From: Acidimicrobiia bacterium
Lineage (GTDB): Bacteria > Actinomycetota > Acidimicrobiia > Acidimicrobiales > Bin134
DNA length: 37,496 bases
NCBI GenBank assembly: GCA_009843865.1
Contig: VYCQ01000033.1
Location: 1 to 37,496 of the forward strand
Reading direction: 5' to 3'
Shown here piece by piece: positions 7,142 to 16,418 of this stretch (within the stretch, counting starts at the first letter, position 1; every line of letters starts with the position of its first letter). The position numbers and the translations under genes were made by a program. The notes under the pieces are model-generated. The model saw nothing but the letters and a program-made list of their open reading frames with translations, was not told the origin of the DNA and did not search any database.

Positions 7142-7648
7142 TTAGCGAGCAGGTGTGTCAGCAGGTTTTTGGGGCGAGGCTTTGTTGCGACCTGTTGCTT
7201 GGCGGGCCTCGTTGCGGGCATCTCGTTCGGCGATAGCTTGGCGCTTGTCGCTACGCCGATGCCCTCGAGCCAACCCTAGCAACACTTTGGCTTTACCATG
7301 TTTGAAGTAGAGCGACAGTGGCACCAACGTGAGGCGTTCTTGGTCTAGGCGAGCCTTGATGCGGGTTAGCTCGCTACGATGCAACAGTAGTTTTTTAGCT
7401 CGATCTGGGTCGTGGTTTCCTGTGGCGCTTGCTCGCGAATAGGGGGCGATGTGTAGGGATTGCAACCAAAGTTCACCATCAAATATGCGAGCGTAGGATT
7501 CCGCTAAGGTCACGTTGGATTCCCGTAGTGATTTCACCTCCGAACCCACGAGCACCAGACCAGCTTCGTATTCGTTTAGCACTTTGTAGTCTCGCCGAGC
7601 GCGGCGATTGGTGGCTATTACCTTGTTGTCCGGAGTCATGTTAGCCAT
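7142..7648 (-). CDS. smpB: SsrA-binding protein SmpB
   Basis: A small basic protein (168 aa) that binds tmRNA and places it in the A site of a stalled ribosome. Family signatures are NRRARRDYKVLNEYEAGLVL near the N-terminus, GSEVKSLRESNVTLAESYAR, and the basic C-terminal tail (GHRRSDKRQAIAERDARNEAR) that enters the mRNA channel. Length is normal. It lies directly upstream of ssrA on the same strand and diverges from era across 54 bases. ATG 7648 is used. ATG 7639 is an in-frame alternative. Confidence 0.97.
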   Translation of the reverse strand: MANMTPDNKVIATNRRARRDYKVLNEYEAGLVLVGSEVKSLRESNVTLAESYARIFDGELWLQSLHIAPYSRASATGNHDPDRAKKLLLHRSELTRIKARLDQERLTLVPLSLYFKHGKAKVLLGLARGHRRSDKRQAIAERDARNEARQATGRNKASPQKPADTPAR

Positions 7649-7702
7649 GGTCTCACGGTAGCTGAGCTAGCTGTTACAGGCATTAGCGCTAGTCTGAGAT
7701 TT

Positions 7703-8611
7703 GTGGTTGTTCACCAAGATGGGCGCTTTAGCGAACGAGCTAGCCAGAGCGATCTGCAAAGTTCTTGGGAAGGTTTTCGGTCGGGTTTTGTTGCTTTGCT
7801 GGGAAGGCCCAACTCGGGCAAGTCAACGCTGTTGAACGCCATCTTGGACACTAAGGTAGCCATAGTTTCTGATAAGGCTCAGACCACCCGTCATGCTATT
7901 CGGGGGGTGTTACATCGACCTGATGTTCAGGTGGTGTTTGTGGATACCCCGGGGATTCACAAGCCCAAAACTCCGCTGGGTGAGCGGTTGAACGCAAAAG
8001 CTAATGAAGCTGCTGCGGACACGGATGTGGTTTGTCTGTGTATAGACGCAACTCGCCGGTTGGGCAAGGGCGACCTGTTCATAGCTGAGCGGTTGAGCAA
8101 GGATTCCATCGTGGTGGTAACCAAAATCGATGCTGCACCTCGTGCCAAGGTGTTGGCTCAGCTTGGCTTTGCGGGTGAGTTGGGGTTTGCGGAATACTTT
8201 CCTACCTCGGCCCGCACTGGTGAGGGAGTAGCGGCTTTGTTAGAGCGGCTGTGTGAGCTAATGCCTGTTGGCCCGCCGCTTTATCCGCCTAGCACGGTTA
8301 GGGATATGCCCGAAGCTCAATGGGTAGCAGAGTTGGTGCGAGAGCAGTTGTTGGTCGCCACCCGCCAAGAGCTGCCTCATGCTATTAGCGTGGAGGTAGT
8401 GGAGTGGGAATGGCCCTACATCAAAATAGAGATATCTGTGGAGCGGGAATCTCAAAAGCCTATGGTTATTGGTAAAGGGGGGTTGCTGCTCAAACAGGTG
8501 GGCACTGTGGTGCGTGCTCAGCTACCTGAAGGGGCATTTTTGCAACTACACGTTGGGGTAGCTAAGAATTGGCAGCGTCGCCCAGAAATGTTGGACCGTT
8601 TCGGTTATTGA
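7703..8611 (+). CDS. era: GTPase Era
   Basis: GTP-binding protein that helps 16S rRNA 3'-end maturation and 30S assembly. The GTPase domain has G1 GRPNSGKS, the switch region KAQTTRH, G3 DTPG and G4 TKID. The C-terminal KH RNA-binding domain has VIGKGGLLLKQVG. Length 302 aa is typical. The GTG at 7703 gives an N-terminal extension of about 25 residues before the first strand (GFVALLGRP). No strong ribosome site is seen, so the start is uncertain. The gene converges on the DinG-type helicase with 10 bases between. Confidence 0.95.
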   Translation: MVVHQDGRFSERASQSDLQSSWEGFRSGFVALLGRPNSGKSTLLNAILDTKVAIVSDKAQTTRHAIRGVLHRPDVQVVFVDTPGIHKPKTPLGERLNAKANEAAADTDVVCLCIDATRRLGKGDLFIAERLSKDSIVVVTKIDAAPRAKVLAQLGFAGELGFAEYFPTSARTGEGVAALLERLCELMPVGPPLYPPSTVRDMPEAQWVAELVREQLLVATRQELPHAISVEVVEWEWPYIKIEISVERESQKPMVIGKGGLLLKQVGTVVRAQLPEGAFLQLHVGVAKNWQRRPEMLDRFGY

Positions 8612-8621
8612 GCGTTAGTTG

Positions 8622-10547
8622 TTATTGAGTGTCGGCTGCTGAGTTGCAGATGGACTGTAAAACCGCAATGGCTTCTTCACGATCTGAGGTGCGTCTGAAT
8701 TGAGGGAGCTGCTTTACTAAATCCCAGCGGTAGCGAGCTTGAGCCATTCGTGAGTCCAGCACTGCCACCACCCCGCGGTCGGTGCTACGACGCATAAGTC
8801 GACCAACTCCCTGAGCTAGTCGGGTGGCAGCTCGGGGTAGGTCAACATGATAGAAGGCTTTGTTGTCGTAGAGCTTGCGGCGAGCGTTTAGCAGAGGGTC
8901 GTCTGGGCGGGGGAATGGCAAGCGATCGATGGTTACCAACGATAGTGATTCGCCCGGTACATCCACCCCTTGCCACATGCTCATGGTGGCGAACAAGCAG
9001 CTTTGCACTTCATTAGAGAAGCGTCGCAGCAGATCTGCGTGAGGCAGATCCCGCTGAGTATAAATGTGTACGTTGAGTTTGGGACGAAGGGCTTCTGCTG
9101 CTTGGTCCATAGCCTTGTAGCTGGTGAACAAAGCCAATGTGCGACCTTCAGCAGCTGAGATCAGGGCGGTCATTTCATCGTGGACTGCTTGTTGGTATCC
9201 GTCATGGCGGGGGTCGGGCAGGTGCTTAGGACAATACAGAACGGCGTTAGCTTGGTAGTCGAAGGGGCTGCCCACATCCAAAACATCGTGAGCATCGGGT
9301 GCTAAGCCAAGCGTTTCTGGTAGGTTCATAGGGATTGTGGCGCTGGTTAGCACCGCGGTGGTTTCCCCCCAAAGCTTTTTAGCTAGCAGGGTGCCCACCT
9401 CAAGCGGCGCGATCCTCCAGGTCGGGGACGACTCGCTACCAGACACCCATGCAACCTCTGTTGCGCTAGATTTGAGTGCCCTGTTGAGATCTTCTGCGAG
9501 CGCGGTGGCCGCCAGTATGGCTCGTTGCTTGCGAGAGACAACCTGTGCTGGAGCATCGTTAGGTATGGCTTTCAGCTCAGTAGTGCCTTGATTAACGCGC
9601 CCCTGAGCTAGAACTATCGCCTGTTGCAGGTCATCTGGCAAGGGATTAGGCAGTGATTTGTCGCGGTGAAGCTCAAGAGCTCTATGTAGTTGCTTGCCAG
9701 AATCTTCTATTACATCAGCAGCGTCCGAGCTAGCTATTGCCGCTCGTAAGCTGCGGGCCACCTCATCAAAGCGGGTACGGTTGAGGGCGAGCCCCGCAGT
9801 GTCCGACACGATATCTTCTAAGCCGTGGGCCTCGTCAATCACCACGGTTTTGTGTTCGGGAAGAAGCGGTACCTCGCTAAACACATGCAGACAATAAAGA
9901 TGGGTGTTTACCACCACGATGTCGGCTGCTGCGGCATCATCATAAGCTTTTTCAGCAAAGCAGTTTTCACCTGAGGGACAGCGCTGAGCCCCAGGGCATT
10001 CTCGGCCTGATACGCTGAGGGCATCCCAGACTGTGTCAGATGGTTGAAAGGACAACTCCGCGCGGTCACCGGTGTTGGTTTGTTGCGCCCAGGTGGCGAG
10101 ACGGGATATCTCCGAGCTGTTTTGGTCGGCTAGATCTAAGCTGAGTTGTCCATCGTCTACCAGCTCTTTAAGCCGTTGTAGGCACAGATAGTTAGAGCGG
10201 CCCTTTAGCAATGCGAAGTTGATTTCGCGCTCTAAGGCTTGAGCTAGTTGTGGTAGGTCTTTTTGGAAGAGCTGATCTTGGAGGGTTTTGGTGGCGGTCG
10301 TTACCACCGAGGGGCCGTCGTCTAACACCAACGGCACTAGGTAGGCCAGCGACTTACCGGTGCCTGTGCCCGCCGCGACAACCAGATGGGTGCCTGAAGC
10401 TATTGCGTTGCTTACTGCCTCGCACATATGACGTTGGCCAGAGCGATCTTCGCCGCCTCCCTCTAAGGCACCAACAGCAGTGGCAAGAGCATTTAGCACA
10501 GTAGAAACATCTGGCATCGTCAAGACGTTACAGCTATTGGGTGACAT
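8622..10547 (-). CDS. dinG: ATP-dependent DNA helicase, DinG/XPD family
   Basis: Predicted 5'-3' superfamily 2 helicase with an iron-sulfur cluster, of the kind that unwinds R-loops, forks or damaged DNA (641 aa). Walker A is AAGTGTGKS (58-66) and the DEAH box lies at 239-242 within VVIDEAH. Four cysteines in XPD-like spacing, C122, C184, C190 and C196, can hold a 4Fe-4S cluster. The C-terminal helicase half includes SMWQGVDVPGESLSLV and the arginine motif QGVGRLMRR. No nuclease domain is visible, unlike some Firmicute DinG. The start could be ATG 10547 or ATG 10517, and neither has a clear ribosome site. It diverges from uppS. Confidence 0.9.
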   Translation of the reverse strand: MSPNSCNVLTMPDVSTVLNALATAVGALEGGGEDRSGQRHMCEAVSNAIASGTHLVVAAGTGTGKSLAYLVPLVLDDGPSVVTTATKTLQDQLFQKDLPQLAQALEREINFALLKGRSNYLCLQRLKELVDDGQLSLDLADQNSSEISRLATWAQQTNTGDRAELSFQPSDTVWDALSVSGRECPGAQRCPSGENCFAEKAYDDAAAADIVVVNTHLYCLHVFSEVPLLPEHKTVVIDEAHGLEDIVSDTAGLALNRTRFDEVARSLRAAIASSDAADVIEDSGKQLHRALELHRDKSLPNPLPDDLQQAIVLAQGRVNQGTTELKAIPNDAPAQVVSRKQRAILAATALAEDLNRALKSSATEVAWVSGSESSPTWRIAPLEVGTLLAKKLWGETTAVLTSATIPMNLPETLGLAPDAHDVLDVGSPFDYQANAVLYCPKHLPDPRHDGYQQAVHDEMTALISAAEGRTLALFTSYKAMDQAAEALRPKLNVHIYTQRDLPHADLLRRFSNEVQSCLFATMSMWQGVDVPGESLSLVTIDRLPFPRPDDPLLNARRKLYDNKAFYHVDLPRAATRLAQGVGRLMRRSTDRGVVAVLDSRMAQARYRWDLVKQLPQFRRTSDREEAIAVLQSICNSAADTQ

Positions 10548-10620
10548 TGGCCGATAACAAACTCAACCGTAGGTGTGGTTGTGCTCTTATGTTGGGTGGC
10601 TAGAGGAGTACCGTTCAGGT

Positions 10621-11358
10621 GTGGGCATGCCTACCGATTCTGTAGATCCTGGTTATCTTGACATGGATCGCATTCCCCGTCATGTGGGTTGTGTGATGGA
10701 CGGTAACGGACGCTGGGCCGAGCAGCGGGGGATGGCTCGTACTGAAGGACACGCTCGGGGTGAGCACGCCTTGTTTGATGTGATTGAGGGGGCGCTTGAG
10801 CTGGGTATTGAATGGCTTTCGGTGTATGCCTTTTCTACGGAGAATTGGAACCGTCCTGAAGACGAAGTGCGTTTTTTGATGAACTTCAATCGCAACATTT
10901 TGCGATCTCGCTGTGAAGAGCTCAACCAGATGGGTGTGAGGATTCGCTTCGTTGGGCGGCGGGACTGGCGGGTACCCAAGGGTGTGGTTCAAGAAATGGA
11001 TGAGGCCATTGAGCTAACCCGATGTAACAAGCGCCTTACCTTGGTGGTGGCGTTTAATTATGGAGGCCGGGCCGAGATCGTCGATGCTGTGCGCAAGATT
11101 GCCGAGCAGCAGATCCCGGCGAGCCGTATCACCGAACGCACTATTGCTCGACATCTGTACGATCAGGAAATGCCTGAGCCGGATTTGATCATCCGCACCT
11201 CAGGGGAGTACCGCATCTCTAACTTCTTGTTGTGGGAGTTGGCTTACAGCGAATTGGTGTTTACCGATGTGCTCTGGCCCGACTTTGACAGGCGCGACTT
11301 GTTTGCGGCCATCGCTCAATATCAAGATCGTCATCGACGTTTTGGCCAAGTCCAGTGA
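10621..11358 (+). CDS. uppS: Isoprenyl (undecaprenyl) diphosphate synthase
   Basis: cis-Prenyltransferase that condenses isopentenyl diphosphate units to make the lipid carrier for peptidoglycan precursors. The hallmarks are present: CVMDGNGRWAEQRG (catalytic Asp, diphosphate binding), SVYAFSTENWNRP, and DLIIRTSGEYRISNFLLWE with the Arg/Ser pair. GTG 10621 is chosen because GAGGAG (10603-10608) is 12 bases upstream. ATG 10627 is the next candidate, and an in-frame GTG at 10573 would add unconserved residues. The stop overlaps the recO start by 4 bases (GTGA), so the two are translationally coupled. Confidence 0.93.
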   Translation: MGMPTDSVDPGYLDMDRIPRHVGCVMDGNGRWAEQRGMARTEGHARGEHALFDVIEGALELGIEWLSVYAFSTENWNRPEDEVRFLMNFNRNILRSRCEELNQMGVRIRFVGRRDWRVPKGVVQEMDEAIELTRCNKRLTLVVAFNYGGRAEIVDAVRKIAEQQIPASRITERTIARHLYDQEMPEPDLIIRTSGEYRISNFLLWELAYSELVFTDVLWPDFDRRDLFAAIAQYQDRHRRFGQVQ

Positions 11359-12071
11359 GCCTCTACAGGGATCAGGGTATTGTCATTACCACCCACAAGT
11401 TAGGTGAGGCCGACCGTATCGTGGTTTTTTGCACGAATGCTCATGGCAAGGTGCGAGCAGTGGCCAAGGGCGTGCGTAAGACTCGCAGTCGCTTTGGTGG
11501 CCGTTTGGAGCCCAGCAGTCATGTGCAGCTTCAGCTTTATCGGGGGCGTAGTGAGTTAGACGTTGTCACTCAAGTGGACACGGTAGATCAGTTTCGCTCT
11601 ATGCGAGAGGACTTAGTTCGCCTCGGCAAGGCCATGGCTATGTTGGAGGTGGTTGATCGGGTGGGTGTGGACAGGGCATCCGACAGTGCTCTTTATCGGA
11701 TGTTGTTGGGTGGGCTGCGGACGCTGAACGCGGGCGATTCGGCCCTAATGGTGCCAGCCTTTTATCTCAAGCTTTTGGTACACGATGGGGTTGGTCCCGA
11801 GGTGGAGGTTTGCGCTTCGTGTGGGATTATGGACGATTTAGCGGCCTTTGATTATGCCAGCGGCGGGGTGCTGTGTCGAAGCTGCCGTCGAGGATCGGTG
11901 CTGTCGTACGAAGCGCTAGAGCTGATGCGCATGGTGCTAGGCGGTAACCTCAACGTCGCGCTGGCCTTACCCCCATCGTCAGCCACCAACGAGGTCGAAT
12001 ACCTAGCTACCGCCGCTATGGAACACTACCTAGAACGCCGCCTGCGCGCCGCAGGTGCTTATAGCAGGTAG
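11355..12071 (+). CDS. recO: DNA repair protein RecO
   Basis: Recombination mediator that helps load RecA on SSB-coated single-stranded DNA with RecR. The N-terminal OB-fold begins SLYRDQGIVITTHKLGEADRI with the family's KGVRKTRSRFGGRLEP. A C-terminal zinc site is formed by CASC and CRSC (about residues 155-179). Length 238 aa is normal. It starts at a GTG inside the uppS stop (GTGA). Its TAG stop lies in the loop of a small hairpin ahead of glyS. Confidence 0.93.
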   Translation: MSLYRDQGIVITTHKLGEADRIVVFCTNAHGKVRAVAKGVRKTRSRFGGRLEPSSHVQLQLYRGRSELDVVTQVDTVDQFRSMREDLVRLGKAMAMLEVVDRVGVDRASDSALYRMLLGGLRTLNAGDSALMVPAFYLKLLVHDGVGPEVEVCASCGIMDDLAAFDYASGGVLCRSCRRGSVLSYEALELMRMVLGGNLNVALALPPSSATNEVEYLATAAMEHYLERRLRAAGAYSR

Positions 12072-12076
12072 CCTGC
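12064..12076 (+). other. Small hairpin spanning the recO stop codon
   Basis: GCAGG (12064-12068) and CCTGC (12072-12076) form a perfect 5-bp stem whose 3-base loop is the recO TAG stop. It ends 5 bases before the glyS ATG at 12082, so a ribosome terminating recO would open it. It has no U-tract and is not a terminator. Confidence 0.4.
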
Positions 12077-12081
12077 GGGCT

Positions 12082-13434
12082 ATGAGCAGCGGCGACATTC
12101 ACCGGGGTGCGGGCAATGATCTGATGAATGATGCTCTGATGAATAAGGTGGTGAACCTTTGTAAGCGGCGGGGGTTTGTGTATCAGTCGGCTGAGATTTA
12201 CGGTGGATTTCGCAGCGCTTACGACTACGGACCTTTGGGTGTGCTTTTGTTACGTAATGTGAAGGATGCCTGGTGGAGGGCAATGGTGCAGCTTCGCACC
12301 GACGTAGTCGGTTTGGATGCCTCAATCTTGTCGCCTTCTGAGGTGTGGGAAGCATCGGGGCACTTAACCAATTTCACTGACCCCTTGGTGGATTGTCGTA
12401 CTTGTGGTGTTCGTCGACGTGAGGATCAGCTGGAAGATCCCGAGATTTGTCCTCGCTCTGGAGAAGGCTGTCAGTTTACAGAGGCTCGAGAGTTCAACTT
12501 GATGTTTCGCACTCAGGCTGGTCCGGTGGCCGGGGCTGGGGCCGATGTGTATTTGAGGCCCGAAACAGCTCAGGGCATGTTCATCAACTTTGCCAATGTG
12601 TTGAACACAACGCGTAACAAGCCACCGTTCGGTATTGCTCAGATCGGTAAGTCGTTTCGCAACGAGATTACCCCCGGCAACTTCATTTTTCGCACACGAG
12701 AGTTCGAGCAAATGGAGATGGAGTACTTCGTGCCTCCTGACGAGGCCACTATGTGGTTTGAGTACTGGTGCGATGCACGGATGGACTGGTACACCGAGTT
12801 GGGCATTCCTGCCGATAAGCTGCGGTTACGGCTTCACGACACCGATGAGCTAAGCCACTATTCGGCTGGCACCGCCGATGTGGAGTACTTGTTTCCTTGG
12901 GGATGGGGTGAGCTCGAGGGCATCGCCAACCGCACCGATTATGATCTCAGCCAGCATGCCCAGCACTCCGGTGTCGATTTAGAGTATTACGATCAGCAGG
13001 CCGATGAGCGTTATCGGCCCCATGTGATCGAGCCAGCCGCAGGGGCTACTCGCACGATGATGGCGTTTTTGCTGGCCGCGTTTGATATCGAGGAGGTGCG
13101 GGGAGAGGTTCGCACGGTGTTGCGGCTGCATCCGAGGTTGGCACCCTACAAGGTGGCGGTGCTGCCCTTATCTAAAAAGCCTGAGCTGCAGGCCGTGTGT
13201 GAGGAAGTGCTGAAGCTTTTACAACCTAGGTGGATGACCGATTATGACGTTACTCAGTCCATTGGTCGTCGCTATCGTCGTCAAGATGAGATCGGTACCC
13301 CTTATTGCGTGACGGTGGACTTTGACTCTTTGCAAGACCGGGCGGTAACGGTGCGAGATCGCGACACCATGTCTCAAGATCGGTTACCCATTACAGAACT
13401 GCTCGATCATCTAGCCGCCAAACTTGGGGTTTGA
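12082..13434 (+). CDS. glyS: Glycine--tRNA ligase (single-chain class II type)
   Basis: Charges tRNA-Gly. This is the homodimeric, eukaryote/actinobacterial-type GlyRS, about 450 aa, unrelated to the alpha2beta2 enzyme. Visible features are CKRRGFVYQSAEIYGG and YDYGPLGVLLLRN near the N-terminus, RPETAQGMFINF, the motif 2 region IGKSFRNEITP, and an anticodon-binding domain at the C-terminus (APYKVAVLPLSKKPEL). Two cysteine pairs (CRTC and a CPRSGEGC segment) sit in the insertion. ATG 12082 is used. ATG 12124 and ATG 12136 are also in frame and closer to where homologues usually begin. Confidence 0.95.
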   Translation: MSSGDIHRGAGNDLMNDALMNKVVNLCKRRGFVYQSAEIYGGFRSAYDYGPLGVLLLRNVKDAWWRAMVQLRTDVVGLDASILSPSEVWEASGHLTNFTDPLVDCRTCGVRRREDQLEDPEICPRSGEGCQFTEAREFNLMFRTQAGPVAGAGADVYLRPETAQGMFINFANVLNTTRNKPPFGIAQIGKSFRNEITPGNFIFRTREFEQMEMEYFVPPDEATMWFEYWCDARMDWYTELGIPADKLRLRLHDTDELSHYSAGTADVEYLFPWGWGELEGIANRTDYDLSQHAQHSGVDLEYYDQQADERYRPHVIEPAAGATRTMMAFLLAAFDIEEVRGEVRTVLRLHPRLAPYKVAVLPLSKKPELQAVCEEVLKLLQPRWMTDYDVTQSIGRRYRRQDEIGTPYCVTVDFDSLQDRAVTVRDRDTMSQDRLPITELLDHLAAKLGV

Positions 13435-13482
13435 GGTCGTCGGAGCAATGATTTCGAGTTCGTAGGCGTATTCTCAACACCA

Positions 13483-15309
13483 ATGGGCATCCACAATGAA
13501 GATGTGGCTCGAGTGCGAGAGGAGACCGATGTTGTCGCTCTTATTGGCGAACATGTACAGCTCAAGCGGGTAGGTCGCCGCTGGCAGGGCATTTGCCCTT
13601 TTCATACAGAGAAGACCCCTTCTTTTTCGGTAAATGCTGAAATGGGGGTGTATCACTGCTTTGGTTGTAAAGCCAGCGGGGATGCCATCACCTTTTTGCG
13701 GGAGATTGAGCAGTTGGCCTTCACCGAGGCGGTGGAGCGGCTTGCAAGCAAAGCAGGAATATCGCTGCGCTACACCACGCCAGGTGAAGGTGAGGGGCAC
13801 GCTAGGAGAGGCAAGCTTTCGGATGCTCTAGAACAAGCTGTGCAGTGGTATCACCAGCGGTTGTTGACGGCCCCCGATGCGGGTCGGGCTAGGGGTTATT
13901 TGCGCCAGCGCGGCTACGACGGCGATATAGCTCGGCGTTACAAGTTGGGCTGGGCACCTGACGAGTGGGATGAGTTGGCTCGTGCTTTGGGCGTGGGTAC
14001 CAAAGGCGGTATGGCCGAGGAGGTTTTTTTTGATGCAGGGCTGGGGTTTCGTAACGCGGCACGGCGTTTGCAAGATAGCTTTCGAGCTCGTTTGTTGTTT
14101 CCAATCTTTGATGCCAGCAACAAGCCGGTGGGGTTTGGTGGAAGGGTGCTGCCTGAAGGGGAAGGCCCCAAGTACAAGAACTCGGTAGACAACGCTGTGT
14201 ATCGCAAGTCGCGGGTGTTATATGGGTTGAATTGGGCGAAGCAAGAGATCGTCAATTCTGGTGAAGCGATCGTGTGTGAGGGGTATACCGATGTGATCGG
14301 CTTTGGGCAGGTGGGCATCTCTCGAGCCGTTGCCACCTGTGGTACTGCCCTCACCGAAGATCATGTGCGGGTGTTACGCCGCTATGCTCCGCGCATTGTG
14401 CTGGCCTTCGATGCCGATTCGGCTGGGCAGACCGCAGCCGAGCGCTTCTCGCAGTGGGAGCATGTTTTTGACTTGGAGGTGGTGGTAGCTGATTTGCCTG
14501 TTGGGTCTGATCCGGGCGACTTAGCCCGCAGCAACCCGCAGCGTTTGGTTGCTGCGGTTGCAGATGCTGAGGATTTTTTAGATTTTCGTATCAATCGCGT
14601 GTTGGGCGAAGCTGATTTGTCTAGCTTGAAAGGCCAGGTGAGAGCCGCTGAGCAGGCAGTTCGTCTAGTTGCAGAGCATCCCAATGCTGAGGTGCGCGAC
14701 AAGTATTTGATGCAGATAGCGGATCGCTGCTCGGTTAACCCAAATCATCTACGCCAAGAGGCAACAAAGACCCGCAGCTCTGGCAGCAGGCATCTGCGCG
14801 ATCAGAGCATTAGAGATGCTGGTAACGACGGTGACGCGTCGGCGGGATTGCCATCTGACAGCGTGGAACGACAAGTGCTGTGGTTGATGGTTCACTTGCG
14901 TGAAGTGGTTTGGCCAGAGATAGTGCCGGAGAGGTTTCATCATTTTTTATGCAGGGAAGCTTTTGAAGTGTTGCTGGAGTATCCCGATATAGATGTGCTG
15001 TTAGTTGAATCTGAACTAGCTAAGGGTGGATCGCGCTTGTTGGAGTTCATTCGCGAGTTGCAGGTGTTGCAAGACGAGGAGTTGTTGTCTAGCAAAGCTC
15101 ACCAAGACAAGGCGCTGGCCTTGTTGGTTCATGAGGCAGCTCAACGACAGCTCAGATATTTAGAAGGCCAAGTTCGTGTTAAGCCCGCAGACAATGTGTT
15201 GATGTCTGAGGTGGCCGATTTAAAGCGTGCCATCGACTATTTACGCGAGTCGGAATGGCACCCAAACAAGGCTCGTGAGTTGCTGAGACAAATGCAGCAG
15301 GAGGCTTAA
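13483..15309 (+). CDS. dnaG: DNA primase DnaG
   Basis: Synthesises RNA primers for replication (608 aa). The N-terminal CHC2 zinc finger has C38, H41, C59 and C62 (CPFH...HCFGC). The TOPRIM catalytic core shows CEGYTDVIGF and AFDADSAGQ. The helicase-binding C-terminal part (after about residue 430) is weakly conserved, as usual. The start MGIHNEDVARVREETD is characteristic of actinobacterial, particularly acidimicrobial, primases as I recall them. It follows glyS by 48 bases in the same direction and converges on nrdB with 11 bases between stops. The sigma factor gene often found after dnaG is absent here. Confidence 0.96.
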   Translation: MGIHNEDVARVREETDVVALIGEHVQLKRVGRRWQGICPFHTEKTPSFSVNAEMGVYHCFGCKASGDAITFLREIEQLAFTEAVERLASKAGISLRYTTPGEGEGHARRGKLSDALEQAVQWYHQRLLTAPDAGRARGYLRQRGYDGDIARRYKLGWAPDEWDELARALGVGTKGGMAEEVFFDAGLGFRNAARRLQDSFRARLLFPIFDASNKPVGFGGRVLPEGEGPKYKNSVDNAVYRKSRVLYGLNWAKQEIVNSGEAIVCEGYTDVIGFGQVGISRAVATCGTALTEDHVRVLRRYAPRIVLAFDADSAGQTAAERFSQWEHVFDLEVVVADLPVGSDPGDLARSNPQRLVAAVADAEDFLDFRINRVLGEADLSSLKGQVRAAEQAVRLVAEHPNAEVRDKYLMQIADRCSVNPNHLRQEATKTRSSGSRHLRDQSIRDAGNDGDASAGLPSDSVERQVLWLMVHLREVVWPEIVPERFHHFLCREAFEVLLEYPDIDVLLVESELAKGGSRLLEFIRELQVLQDEELLSSKAHQDKALALLVHEAAQRQLRYLEGQVRVKPADNVLMSEVADLKRAIDYLRESEWHPNKARELLRQMQQEA

Positions 15310-15320
15310 AATTAGGGAAT

Positions 15321-16418
15321 TTAGAAATCTTCGTCGAAGGCTACATCACCCTCGACACCCACTTGGTATGCCGCCACAGTGCGTTCAAAGAAGTTGGTTA
15401 GTTCCTGCACATCTTGGAGTTCCATGAACGAGAAGGGATTTTTCGCACCAAACTGTTTGGGTAAACCTAATCGCATGAGACGTTGGTCGGCCACGAACTC
15501 TAAGTAAGCACGGGTATCGGCTACCGACATACCGGGCACCCCTTGACCGAGTAGGTCTTGAGCGAATTGATACTCGCAGTCCACCGCCTCACAGATCATG
15601 ATGCGCACCTGTTTGCTGAGCTCGTCGTCAAACAGCTCTGGTTCCTCGGCGCGAACGGTGTCTACCACTTCTAAGGCGAAGTTCATGTGGCAGCTCTCAT
15701 CGCGAAACACCCAGTTGGTGCCAGCAGCTAGGCCATTTAGGAGCCCTTTTGAGCGCAGGAAGTATACGTAGGCAAAAGCGGCGAAGAAGAACAACCCTTC
15801 GATGCATGTAGCAAAGCAGATCAGGTTTAACAAGAACTGCTGGCGTTGCGCGGGGGTGTCGCATTGGCCGATGCTGTTCATCGAGTCCATCCACCGGAAG
15901 CAGAACTCGGCTTTTTGGCGGATAGAGGGGATGTTGTCAATTGCTGCGAACGCAGCCTCTCTTTCGTTTAGGTCGGGAATGTAGTTGTCCAGCAGGGTCA
16001 GGTAGAACTGCACATGCAGGGCCTCTTCGTAAAGCTGGCGTGACAAGTACATCCGTGCCTCAGGAGCATTAATGTGTTGGTAGAGGTTCAGCACCAGGTT
16101 GTTAGCCACGATGGAATCACCGGTAGCGAAGAAGGCCACTAGCCGGTTTACCAGGTGCTTTTCGGCTGGTAACAGGGTGCGTTCAAGATCTACAAGATCA
16201 TCGGAAAAGTCGATTTCATCTACCGTCCATGTGTTCTTGATGGCATCGCGATACATCTCGTAAAACTGTGGATAGCGCATTGGCCGCAAGGTGAGATTGA
16301 AGCCGGGATCAAGAATGCGTCTCAGAGTCGGTGTTGTTGCAGGAGCTGCGAGGACTGACTGCGATTTTGTGTTGAGGTTTAGGTTTTCTTGGGCGAGCGG
16401 GGTTTCTACCAGAGCCAT
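15321..16418 (-). CDS. nrdB: Ribonucleoside-diphosphate reductase beta subunit (class Ia)
   Basis: Holds the di-iron centre and stable tyrosyl radical for ribonucleotide reduction (about 365 aa). Iron ligands can be matched to the family: Asp in FATGDSIVANN, Glu and His in YEEALHVQFY, Glu in CIEGLFFF, and Glu/His in RDESCHMN. The tyrosine in EALHVQFY aligns with the radical tyrosine (E. coli Y122), so it is not the Phe-type class Ic variant. ATG 16418 overlaps the nrdA stop as TAATG and has GAGG upstream at good distance. ATG 16427 is an alternative that would add three residues and overlap nrdA by 10 bases. Confidence 0.95.
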   Translation of the reverse strand: MALVETPLAQENLNLNTKSQSVLAAPATTPTLRRILDPGFNLTLRPMRYPQFYEMYRDAIKNTWTVDEIDFSDDLVDLERTLLPAEKHLVNRLVAFFATGDSIVANNLVLNLYQHINAPEARMYLSRQLYEEALHVQFYLTLLDNYIPDLNEREAAFAAIDNIPSIRQKAEFCFRWMDSMNSIGQCDTPAQRQQFLLNLICFATCIEGLFFFAAFAYVYFLRSKGLLNGLAAGTNWVFRDESCHMNFALEVVDTVRAEEPELFDDELSKQVRIMICEAVDCEYQFAQDLLGQGVPGMSVADTRAYLEFVADQRLMRLGLPKQFGAKNPFSFMELQDVQELTNFFERTVAAYQVGVEGDVAFDEDF